Notes under the pieces: model-generated
Told to the model about the DNA's origin: nothing
Databases searched by the model: none
Seen by the model: the letters and a program-made list of their open reading frames with translations, nothing else
Assembly (NCBI GenBank): GCA_017448375.1
Contig: JAFSLR010000327.1
Span: forward strand, 1 to 5,871
Origin: Synergistaceae bacterium
GTDB taxonomy: Bacteria; Synergistota; Synergistia; Synergistales; Aminobacteriaceae
Direction of reading: 5' to 3'
DNA: 5,871 bases
Made by a program: the position numbers and the translations under genes
In this document: piece by piece, positions 1 to 5,871 of the stretch
How positions within the stretch are numbered: position 1 is the stretch's first letter
Layout: each line of letters starts with the position of its first letter

Positions 1-2380
1 GCTGTCCTTGTTCCGGCTGACTGGAGGCGACAAGGGCATATCTGCGCAACCCGCGCAAAATAGCGTTAGGCTTGTCTCTGAACTCATGGAAGAATTGCAG
101 CAGTAACTGAGCTTCCTCCGAAAGTTTAGCCCTAGTGGTTGAGTTCTGGTCATCAAGGGTGTCGTTAATGTCAGTGCCGTCATTGCCGCGTAAATTCGGC
201 TGTTGTATCTGCTCTGAGACCTTTTTGTTATTATTTCTGAACTGGTCAAGCTGCAAAACGGCTTGAGCAATATCCTCATCAAGTATTAAATCTTGCCGTA
301 CATTACCTTTTTTGAGCTTTACGAAATCAGGAGCGGCCTGAACGAGAGCATGAGATACATTTTTCGAGACATCATTATTCTGTTCAGAGAGTTTGGAGAT
401 GATTTCTCTGTTACTGTAAGCGTAAGCGAGTAAAGCGTTCTGAACGCGAATTTCGCCGTTTTTGCTGAGATTTCCGTTAGTGTCAAAGAAGGCGTTTCGT
501 TCATTCTCAGGGATAATGCCTCTGAAAGCCTTTAAGAAGTCAGAATTATGGGGAATATCTTTATCTGGGTCGTATTTAGAGATGATGTCATCAGTGAGAT
601 TTTGAGCATCTTTGGTGGCGTTTTCAGCGGTGCTTAAAGCCTGAATATTACTTTCGTTAGCTTCATTTGCGAATTTAGCCAAATCAATGTTTTCATCAAC
701 GATTCTTCTGACGAGGACGGGATTTTTGAGTTTTCTGGCCAAATCTGGGTCAACGCCGAACCTTGAAGCGTTGTCGATGATGAACTGCCTGTAATTTTGA
801 GCTTTTTCGGGGTGCTGGCTGTAAGCTCTTCTGGTAGCCATAACTCTACCATTGCCCGAAATGGTTTGATACTTGCCGTCAACGAGGGCGACAATAGGTG
901 CGCCGCTTTGGGCGTGATAATTTTCACCGAGTGAGTTTGGGTCAAGAGTGGCGGCCATTTTAGCGACTTCATTTTGAGCTTCCTCCCTGCCTCTGAATCT
1001 GGGTTGAGTCTGGTTGAAATTCGGGTTAGGAGTGAAGTCGTCATTATGGGAAGTGATGAGGTCCGAAGCGTCAATGAGCATAAACTGAGTATTGACGGCC
1101 GGATTACCGTCTCTTGTAACGACTTGTGAAATATTGCCGTCAAACCTGTTAGAGGGTGCGGGAGTGAAATTATAGAGGCTGAAAGTATCAGTGAGTCTCT
1201 GAATTTGGCGTATTCTTTTCTCAATTCTATGGTTGAGACTGTCAATGACCGCTTGGTTATTGCCTGTAGTTTGTTCTCGTTCAATGCGTCTTCTGAGCCT
1301 TGCGATAGCGTCATAATGCGCCTGAATATCTTTTTTAGCCTGTGATGTGTCTTCCTCGTTCCTGTGAGCAAACTGGGACGCGACAGTCCGTCTAATATTT
1401 GGATTAGCGAGACCTGCGCCGCCCGTGATGAGAGAAGTGAGCAGAGATGAGCCGGCAACGGAAGGAGCGAGCTGTTTTGCGGTTTCCCACCAGTGAGGGA
1501 ACTCGTGTCCCAAAGCGGTCATGAAGTTTCCGCCGTTATTGAGGGACTCGACAGCGGATTTTTCGATGACCTGCTGGGAAGGCTCTTGAATTAATTCGTT
1601 TAAGACGCTACCTGCCGTACGAGCGGCAAACTTAGTGATAGGATTTCTGATACCTGCAGTCCACGGGGCGAAGAAACCGAGCCCGGAATCGAGAGTAAAG
1701 TTAAGCGCAGCATTGGTGAGGAAGGACTTATTAGCAGCAGCGAGACCGCCCTCATCATATTTACCTAATCTGTAAGCCTCACCGAGAGTGCCGCCTGATT
1801 CCGAGAGAGCCTCAAGACCGCCAGCGGCCAAAGCTCCAGCGAGAATGATACCGAGAGGGCCTAACCCCGCGAGTCCAGCGAGGTAAGAAGCCCCCATGCC
1901 CGCGCCCATGAACCCGAGAGAAGAGCCGGTGCCTTCTGCGACCTGAGTGCCATAATCAGGATTATCCCCGATGATGTTTGAACGGTAAGAGTTAATAGCG
2001 TCGTTAATGGAATTTTGGACTCCGAGTGATCCTTTAGCAAGAGAAGTAATCCAGCTGTCTTGGTCAGGGTAAATCTCTTTTGCGGTCTCATAGGGAATGC
2101 CGAGTCTCAAGAGGTTAATGCGTTCATCAGCCTGACTTCCGCTGAAGGGAGAAACGTATTCAACGCCCGCGCCTATAGAGCCGAGAATCTGTCCCAAGCC
2201 GCCGAAGATAGTGTTATTGAGCATATTTCCCGCGCCGATGCCCGCGGCCTGAATCCAAGTATTAAAGTCAGAGATGCCGTTAGTGTTGTCTGTAATGGAG
2301 TTAAGGACCTGCGGAGCGACATAAGGATTATTGGAGTGTTTTTGATTGAGAATTTCAATTTGTTCGTCAATGAAGTTCAA
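1..2380 (-). CDS. Large phage polyvalent/ejection-type protein with DdrB-like ParB domain (3' end outside window)
   Basis: The frame is open for 793 codons from a TTG start (2380-2378) and runs off the left edge. The start is secure: a TAAGGAGG site lies 7 bases upstream, an in-frame TAA lies five codons before, and the next in-frame ATG is about residue 53. Residues 40-75, 152-192 and 304-326 are Gly/Ala-rich and hydrophobic. Residues 187-275 resemble a segment common in large phage internal proteins (GGLEALSESGGTLGEAYRLG, then an AANKSF stretch and ELIQEPSQQ). Residues 345-400 are charged and probably coiled coil. Residues about 417-560 match the DdrB-like ParB-superfamily domain: LIDASDLITSHNDDFTPNP, then LDPNSLGENYHAQSGAPIV, then SGNGRVMATRRAY. 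Residues 560-780 (ANEANESNIQALSTAENA, NGEIRVQNALLAYAY) follow the helical part usually found after it. P1 DdrB is packaged and belongs to the defence-against-restriction system. Inference: this is a virion protein injected with the DNA. Its enzymatic activity is unknown, and further domains may lie beyond the edge. Confidence 0.85.
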   Translation of the reverse strand, partial: MNFIDEQIEILNQKHSNNPYVAPQVLNSITDNTNGISDFNTWIQAAGIGAGNMLNNTIFGGLGQILGSIGAGVEYVSPFSGSQADERINLLRLGIPYETAKEIYPDQDSWITSLAKGSLGVQNSINDAINSYRSNIIGDNPDYGTQVAEGTGSSLGFMGAGMGASYLAGLAGLGPLGIILAGALAAGGLEALSESGGTLGEAYRLGKYDEGGLAAANKSFLTNAALNFTLDSGLGFFAPWTAGIRNPITKFAARTAGSVLNELIQEPSQQVIEKSAVESLNNGGNFMTALGHEFPHWWETAKQLAPSVAGSSLLTSLITGGAGLANPNIRRTVASQFAHRNEEDTSQAKKDIQAHYDAIARLRRRIEREQTTGNNQAVIDSLNHRIEKRIRQIQRLTDTFSLYNFTPAPSNRFDGNISQVVTRDGNPAVNTQFMLIDASDLITSHNDDFTPNPNFNQTQPRFRGREEAQNEVAKMAATLDPNSLGENYHAQSGAPIVALVDGKYQTISGNGRVMATRRAYSQHPEKAQNYRQFIIDNASRFGVDPDLARKLKNPVLVRRIVDENIDLAKFANEANESNIQALSTAENATKDAQNLTDDIISKYDPDKDIPHNSDFLKAFRGIIPENERNAFFDTNGNLSKNGEIRVQNALLAYAYSNREIISKLSEQNNDVSKNVSHALVQAAPDFVKLKKGNVRQDLILDEDIAQAVLQLDQFRNNNKKVSEQIQQPNLRGNDGTDINDTLDDQNSTTRAKLSEEAQLLLQFFHEFRDKPNAILRGLRRYALVASSQPEQGQ

Positions 2381-2387
2381 GATGAAT

Positions 2388-2394
2388 CCTCCTT
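2388..2394 (-). promoter_or_regulatory. Perfect Shine-Dalgarno (AAGGAGG) for the DdrB-like gene
   Basis: On the minus strand AAGGAGG lies 7 bases before the TTG at 2380, and it shares bases with the TAA stop (2395-2393) of the M23 gene. This decides the rare TTG start and implies coupled translation of the two genes from one transcript. Confidence 0.85.
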
Positions 2395-4105
2395 ATCTAT
2401 TGAACAAGCTGTTAAGCCAACCTTGCAGAATAGGTTGCGAGAAAAGCGGAGAGTTTCTGTCAATCTGACTAGGCCAAGCCCAAGGAGTAGGATTACTAGC
2501 TTGAGGGAAATACGCGAAAGGATTAGCCCCCAAAGCAGTAACGGTAACGGGAGGGCTTTTAGGTTCAGTCGTAGTAGTCGCGGTAGGTTGTCCAGTCCTA
2601 GCAGTTGGCGCAGTCTGTTCAGGTGTAGCAGTCGGTGCAGGAGGCAAATTTCCCTGATTATTATTCTGGTCGCCTAAAATGGTCATGCGGGTAGATTGTG
2701 AAGTATTATTCTGGTTACCCGCAAGGGAGTAGCCTTTATCCTCTAAGTAGTTAAAGAAGTGGCTCAACTCCATCCCCGAATCTTCAGCCAATTTCATGAA
2801 CTCGCTGAAAGTAAAGTAGTTCCCGTTCCCGTCAACGAGGTACGGAGGTTCATTATTTTGCGTTGGAGCAGGATTAGTATTCTGCGCCCTCTGATTATTC
2901 CCCGTGTTCTGCGTAGCATTCTTGGTAGTAGGTTGTGCCTGAGGCTGTAATGGATAAGTCTCGAAGAATGTTTGCGGGTCAATATGTGTGCCGTCAAGCA
3001 AGACTTCAAGATGTATATGAGGTCCCGAAGACCTTCCCGTGCTGCCGACTTTTCCTACAATATCACCGGCCTTAATTTTCTGTCCAACTGTAAGGTTGAG
3101 GGAGCCGTTCTGCATGTGAGCAATACGAAATTCGAGCCTTTTACCGTTAATTTTTCTGTCCGATTCAATGACGATATTGTTACCGTAAGAACGGGAATAA
3201 TAAGCCTGTCGCACAATAAATTCGTTACCCATTTCCGGCCTTAGACGAATGTCAGTGCCTTCTTGAATACCGCGAATATCAATTCCCTGATGAGTATGGT
3301 CAACCCTGTGAGCACCGAAATGTCCATTTGGATGTATTGATATACCTTGAGGACTGCCTACCATGCTGAACCAGATATTATTAGAACTGTTGTCGGTGTT
3401 ATTTGCTGTAGGTTGAGTAGTCTGGTTTGAGCCTGTAGAGTTTGTAGTGTTAGGCTGAAAACCGCTCATTAAATAGTTGTTCCACACAGCAATTTCGTCA
3501 TCAATGGGCTTAATAACGTTTTGCATATAAGCGAGAGCGGCTTGTTCGTTTGACGGCATATCCTGCATGAGCAGATTTCTGCGTTCAGTGAGTGCCGTGA
3601 TACGTTCTCTAGCGGTCTTCATTCTTTCTTGTTCGATAGCTCTGTTGTATCTTATATTTTCAGCATTGGCGGTGATATTAGCAGCATCTCTATGAGCGTT
3701 TGCGTTGAGAGTAGCAGAATCTCTTTGAGCGTTTGCGGCGATATTGGCGGTGGCAAGATTAGTTGGATTAATGCCCATAGGGATAATAGAGCCTTGAGTG
3801 TAATTACCGTTTGCAGGATTGTAATCCATAACGACTTGTCTGTCTCCTGCGTCAATGACTTTTGACTCGTGGTGGGGAGTCATGTGAGCTGCATACGGCG
3901 AGAACGCGGTCAAAATCTGGGGAGCAACGACCCCATTAGCGGCCCCCATAGTGAGAGCGTTCATCTGACCTTGAATATCATTGTCCGCATTCCTGAACAT
4001 CTCAGCATACGCGCCCTGTAGGAGGTCATTACGTATTTTCCCAATAGTTTCAGGGTTAATCATTGAGAACCTGCTAGTAGCGGCGAGGCTGTCAACGCCC
4101 CTCAT
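2393..4105 (-). CDS. Virion-associated M23 (LytM-type) peptidoglycan endopeptidase, possibly 5'-truncated
   Basis: This is a zinc metallopeptidase that would cut peptide cross-links in the cell wall. It has no signal peptide and lies next to an ejection-type protein, which suggests a structural lysozyme-like role at infection rather than a holin-linked endolysin. Numbering is from the upstream TTG at 4141 (582 codons). Residues 33-125 are a conserved-looking N-terminal region (AFSPYAAHMTPHH, then DAGDRQVVMDYNP). Residues 132-190 are helical and begin with three 11-residue repeats. Residues 271-392 form the M23 domain with all key residues: H284 and D288 (HQGID), H342 (AHM), and H375 and H377 (GSTGRSSGPHIHLEV). 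The flanks, 226-256, 400-432 and 473-535, are Asn/Thr/Gln/Pro-rich linkers. I prefer the ATG at 4105 (570 aa) because AGGA precedes it by 4 bases. The TTG at 4141 has no ribosome site, follows a TAA directly, and lies antisense to terminase sequence. The original N-terminus may have been longer and lost at the junction. Confidence 0.88.
   Translation of the reverse strand: MRGVDSLAATSRFSMINPETIGKIRNDLLQGAYAEMFRNADNDIQGQMNALTMGAANGVVAPQILTAFSPYAAHMTPHHESKVIDAGDRQVVMDYNPANGNYTQGSIIPMGINPTNLATANIAANAQRDSATLNANAHRDAANITANAENIRYNRAIEQERMKTARERITALTERRNLLMQDMPSNEQAALAYMQNVIKPIDDEIAVWNNYLMSGFQPNTTNSTGSNQTTQPTANNTDNSSNNIWFSMVGSPQGISIHPNGHFGAHRVDHTHQGIDIRGIQEGTDIRLRPEMGNEFIVRQAYYSRSYGNNIVIESDRKINGKRLEFRIAHMQNGSLNLTVGQKIKAGDIVGKVGSTGRSSGPHIHLEVLLDGTHIDPQTFFETYPLQPQAQPTTKNATQNTGNNQRAQNTNPAPTQNNEPPYLVDGNGNYFTFSEFMKLAEDSGMELSHFFNYLEDKGYSLAGNQNNTSQSTRMTILGDQNNNQGNLPPAPTATPEQTAPTARTGQPTATTTTEPKSPPVTVTALGANPFAYFPQASNPTPWAWPSQIDRNSPLFSQPILQGWLNSLFNR
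3650..3748 (-). repeat. Three tandem 33-bp units encoding an 11-residue helical repeat
   Basis: Residues 132-164 of the M23 protein (TTG numbering) read ANIAANAQRDS, ATLNANAHRDA, ANITANAENIR. At DNA level the copies beginning at 3681 and 3714 are exactly 33 bases apart and agree at 22 of their first 24 bases. The third copy has diverged. An 11-residue period fits a hendecad coiled coil that would space the N-terminal region from the peptidase. Copy number may change by slippage. Confidence 0.75.
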
Positions 4106-4123
4106 AATATCCTGAATGGAGTA
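4106..4123. other. Rearrangement junction between divergent phage modules
   Basis: To the right, terminase homology begins abruptly at the plus-strand codons for GVIDRL (from about 4118). To the left, the same frame reads antisense M23 sequence and meets a TGA at 4064-4066. There is no intergenic DNA or promoter between the two divergent genes. The break has removed the terminase ATPase domain and the first part of its nuclease domain. I see no obvious inverted repeat, recombinase site or target duplication at the point of change, which cannot be fixed to the base. Confidence 0.7.
4110..4113 (-). promoter_or_regulatory. Short Shine-Dalgarno-like AGGA before the M23 ATG
   Basis: AGGA stands 4 bases before the ATG at 4105-4103 on the minus strand. 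It is the only ribosome-site candidate at the 5' end of this gene and is the reason for preferring the ATG over the TTG at 4141. It is short and lies at the rearrangement junction, so it may be fortuitous. Confidence 0.4.
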
Positions 4124-4495
4124 ATAGACCGACTGCGGCAATTAGGGTATAGAGTGCTTGAAATCAACTTTGGAGGCCGTGCGAGTGAAGCCGCAAGATA
4201 CGCCAATAAACGAAGCGAGATGTGGGACAAAGTGCGGGAATGGCTGAAATCAGGCGGAGCAATCCCGAACGACCCCGAATTAAAGAGTGAGCTTGCAAGC
4301 CCTACATACAAGTTTGATGCAGGGGGGCGGTTAATCCTTGAGGCAAAAGAAAAGCTCAAAGAGAGGGGATTACGTTCACCCGATATGGCTGACGCGCTCG
4401 CGCTGACGTTTGCTTACCCGCTGAGAGGGACAAGAGGAACGCAGACCATAAGAAGAAACAGCGGGCATGATATGAGCGAATATTACGGGATATAG
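4118..4495 (+). CDS. Phage terminase large subunit, C-terminal fragment (5'-truncated)
   Basis: Terminase large subunits couple an N-terminal ATPase, which drives DNA into the procapsid, to a C-terminal RNase H-like nuclease that cuts the concatemer. Only the last 126 codons or so are present. They match the end of the nuclease domain: GVIDRLRQLGYRVLEINFGG, then YANKRSEMWDKVREWL, IPNDPELKSEL, and the terminal SPDMADALALTF, whose Asp residues include the last acidic metal ligand of the fold. The Walker A and B motifs and the earlier catalytic acidic residues are missing, so the fragment should be inactive. A GTG at 4154 could start a 113-residue product, and an AGGG lies 6 bases before it. Because homology continues upstream of that codon, it is probably an internal Val. 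The gene ends in TAG and is followed at once by the Cys-rich ORF and the portal, the normal order in podoviruses. Family assignment is firm; expression is doubtful. Confidence 0.85.
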   Translation, partial: GVIDRLRQLGYRVLEINFGGRASEAARYANKRSEMWDKVREWLKSGGAIPNDPELKSELASPTYKFDAGGRLILEAKEKLKERGLRSPDMADALALTFAYPLRGTRGTQTIRRNSGHDMSEYYGI

Positions 4496-4498
4496 GTG

Positions 4499-4609
4499 AT
4501 GACTAACTGCGGGCATTGTCGAGACTGCAAACGATGCGTGGCGGTGCAATGCAGGGAATTGAGGCCGGAACGGGAAAAACGAGGCTTGGAGCATGACACA
4601 GCCAAGTGA
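4499..4609 (+). CDS. Small Cys-rich ORF (36 aa), possible zinc-binding mini-protein
   Basis: The ORF begins MTNCGHCRDCKRCVAVQC and then has a charged tail rich in Arg, Glu and Lys. Cys 4, 7, 10, 13 and 18 with His 6 give two CxxC pairs set close together, as in small zinc-binding knuckles. I recognise no family. It starts 4 bases after the terminase stop, and a GTG at 4496 directly before the ATG is an alternative start. A weak GGGA lies 8 bases upstream. Its end overlaps the portal start by 17 bases in another frame, which suggests translational coupling. Tiny ORFs between terminase and portal are common in tailed phages, and the dense Cys pattern argues against chance. The role is unknown; it might bind nucleic acid or a packaging protein. 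Confidence 0.55.
   Translation: MTNCGHCRDCKRCVAVQCRELRPEREKRGLEHDTAK
4581..4584 (+). promoter_or_regulatory. Shine-Dalgarno-like GAGG before the portal ATG
   Basis: GAGG lies 8 bases before the ATG at 4593. A second purine run, GGAG, is only 1 base away and is too close to serve. The site sits inside the Cys-rich ORF, consistent with overlapping, coupled genes. Confidence 0.5.
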
Positions 4610-5871
4610 ACGCCGCAAAAAGGCGGATATACGGTTTCAGCAGATGATGACAGACCGTCAAGACTATATAGACTGGTGGCGAAAACTGTCAGACATGTAC
4701 GCGCCTAATCGTGGACGTTTCAGCGTAGATGAACAGCCAAGAAAACAGGCAGTACGTTTCAACAGCCGAGCAAGGCAGATACCCGATGATTTTGCAGCCG
4801 GAATGAAAAGCGGACTTACATCACCGTCCCGGCCGTGGTTCACGCTGACACTTTATGACACAGGGCTTGCGGAATTAGAGAATGTCAAATCATGGCTGAC
4901 AGAAGTACAAGATGTAATGCAGGGTGTAATGTTGCGGAGTAATCTCTATGACCAGCTTTATGACGTATACAAGGAACAAGGTATATTCGGCACTGGAGCA
5001 TTGCTGATTGAAGAAGATGATGAAAATCTGCTCCACGCGCAAAGCCTGACAGTAGGAAGCTACGCAATCGGGGTAAACAAGCGTGGAAAAGTCAACAGGT
5101 TTTGTAGACAGTTCCGCCGAACACTTACGCAGTTAGCTGATGAGTTCGGAGAAAATGCACTTCCGCAGGAATTAAGGTACAGGCTGAAAGAGAAACCCGA
5201 CAATACGCGGTATGAGCTGAGGAATTTAATTGAGCCATCAGAAGGTTATCTGAAAGATGATATATCGGGGCGTTTTCAGTATGTCTCGTACTGGTGGCTG
5301 AAGGGATATTCCGAGCCTGAATTTTTGCGTGTCGGAGGATATAACGAGTTTCCCGTAATGGTTCCGCGCTGGCGTGTAATCAATGATGACTTGTACGGAC
5401 GGGAACAGCCCGGGGATATTGGTTACGATGACGCAGTATCACTTCAGCTAATGGAGATAGACGAAAGGGACGCGCTGAAAAAGGCAATACGGCCTCCAAT
5501 GCTTGCGCCTGAAAGCCTAACGCAGGGAGATATAAACGACATGCCTGGAGGTGTAACGGTATATTATCCAGCAATGGACGGACATATTCCGGCAGTAACG
5601 CCGCTGTATCAGGTGCAGTTTGACCATAGGAGTGTTGCAGAGAAACGGCTTGAGCTTACAGCGCATTTGGAGGAAATATTCTACGTCAACCTGTTCAAGA
5701 TGTGGACATCAGATATGAGGCAGGGACGGACGGCAACGGAAATTCAAGCCCGAGAAGCGGAAAAAATGTTCATGCTAGGGCCTCTGATAGAGCGTCAAAT
5801 GTCAGAATTGCTAGAGCCGCTGATAGCGCGTGTTTACGGGATATTGAGCCGTGCAGGACAATTCCCAGAAC
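4593..5871 (+). CDS. Podovirus head-to-tail connector (portal) protein, 3' end outside window
   Basis: Portal proteins form the dodecameric ring at one capsid vertex through which DNA is packaged and ejected, and to which the short tail attaches. The frame is open for 426 codons from ATG to the right edge, so roughly the last 100 or more residues of a typical 500-560 residue member are missing. Family hallmarks of the head-to-tail connecting proteins (PF12236) appear in order: a basic N-terminus with RQDYIDWWRKLSDMYAPNRG (22-41), ARQIPDDFAAGMKSGLTSPS and RPWFTL (60-85), YKEQGIFGTGALLIEED (126-142), VPRWRV then YGREQPGDIGYDDAVSLQLM (257-287), KKAIRPPMLAP (296-306), and TATEIQAREAEKMFMLGPLI then ERQMSELLEPLIARVYGIL (380-418). 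The start is chosen for the GAGG 8 bases upstream and the short overlap with the Cys-rich ORF. No frameshift or missing core motif is visible. Scaffold and major capsid genes would be expected next, beyond the edge. Confidence 0.93.
   Translation, partial: MTQPSERRKKADIRFQQMMTDRQDYIDWWRKLSDMYAPNRGRFSVDEQPRKQAVRFNSRARQIPDDFAAGMKSGLTSPSRPWFTLTLYDTGLAELENVKSWLTEVQDVMQGVMLRSNLYDQLYDVYKEQGIFGTGALLIEEDDENLLHAQSLTVGSYAIGVNKRGKVNRFCRQFRRTLTQLADEFGENALPQELRYRLKEKPDNTRYELRNLIEPSEGYLKDDISGRFQYVSYWWLKGYSEPEFLRVGGYNEFPVMVPRWRVINDDLYGREQPGDIGYDDAVSLQLMEIDERDALKKAIRPPMLAPESLTQGDINDMPGGVTVYYPAMDGHIPAVTPLYQVQFDHRSVAEKRLELTAHLEEIFYVNLFKMWTSDMRQGRTATEIQAREAEKMFMLGPLIERQMSELLEPLIARVYGILSRAGQFPE

Noticed and set aside
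634..1458. 274-codon minus-strand open frame inside the large gene, and several shorter ones (319-504, 1861-2091, 2173-2370)
   Set aside because: They lie out of frame within the DdrB-like gene, whose own frame is open throughout, has a strong ribosome site and matches a known family. Their Ser/Thr/Leu-rich translations look like nothing known.
2060..2677. 205-codon plus-strand open frame crossing the M23/DdrB gene boundary
   Set aside because: It is antisense to two recognised genes. Its Arg/Ser-rich end is what antisense reading of Asn/Thr/Pro linkers gives, and it has no supporting start site or family resemblance.
3629..3865. Plus-strand Ser/Ile-rich open frame over the helical repeats
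   Set aside because: It is antisense to the 33-bp coding repeats; the repeated look comes from the real minus-strand gene.
4105..4154. Divergent promoter between the M23 gene and the terminase fragment
   Set aside because: No -35/-10 pair could be recognised, and this stretch is remnant terminase coding sequence.
4090..4170. Possible inverted repeat, invertase or attachment site at the junction
   Set aside because: Comparing both strands by eye I found no convincing palindrome or repeat, so I claim a junction but not a site-specific recombination site.
4376..4618. Minus-strand open frame opposite the terminase end and the Cys-rich ORF
   Set aside because: It is a shadow of the plus-strand coding sequence, with no ribosome site and no family likeness.
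4610..4626. CGCC...GGCG hairpin with an A-rich loop, like a terminator
   Set aside because: It lies inside the portal coding sequence a few codons after the start, has no T-run after the stem, and the A-run is in the loop as Lys codons.

Overview
The window is a piece of a tailed-phage or prophage genome of the podovirus type, with no host gene in it. The host cannot be named from this sequence. It is a bacterium of moderate GC that uses Shine-Dalgarno sites, and TTG starts are accepted. Every gene I recognise is a virion structure, DNA-packaging or DNA-ejection gene, and they are packed with almost no intergenic DNA.

Left part (1 to about 4110, minus strand): two genes read right to left. 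The first is an M23 (LytM-type) peptidoglycan endopeptidase of about 570-582 residues, with an intact zinc site set between a helical repeat region and Asn/Thr/Pro-rich linkers. Twelve bases downstream, and in the same reading frame, a TTG start with a perfect Shine-Dalgarno opens a very large protein that runs off the left edge (793 codons visible). Its N-terminal half has Gly/Ala-rich hydrophobic segments like those of phage internal or ejection proteins. Its C-terminal half carries a DdrB-like ParB-superfamily domain, as in phage P1 DdrB and other 'polyvalent' proteins carried in virions. Together they look like an entry module: a cell-wall hydrolase plus an injected multi-domain protein.

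Right part (about 4115 to 5871, plus strand): the C-terminal part of a terminase large subunit, a 36-residue Cys-rich ORF, then a podovirus head-to-tail connector (portal, PF12236-type) that runs off the right edge. This is the usual start of a head-assembly operon.

The two parts meet head to head at about 4106-4123 with no intergenic space. The terminase has lost its ATPase domain and most of its nuclease domain exactly there, and the M23 gene has no upstream leader. This is a rearrangement junction: inversion, recombination, prophage decay or assembly/amplification chimera. Against a very recent inversion, third codon positions are purine-rich on the + strand on both sides, although the coding strand flips. 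The junction and the large DdrB-like fusion are the most interesting points. I saw no tRNA, CRISPR array, IS element, promoter or credible terminator.
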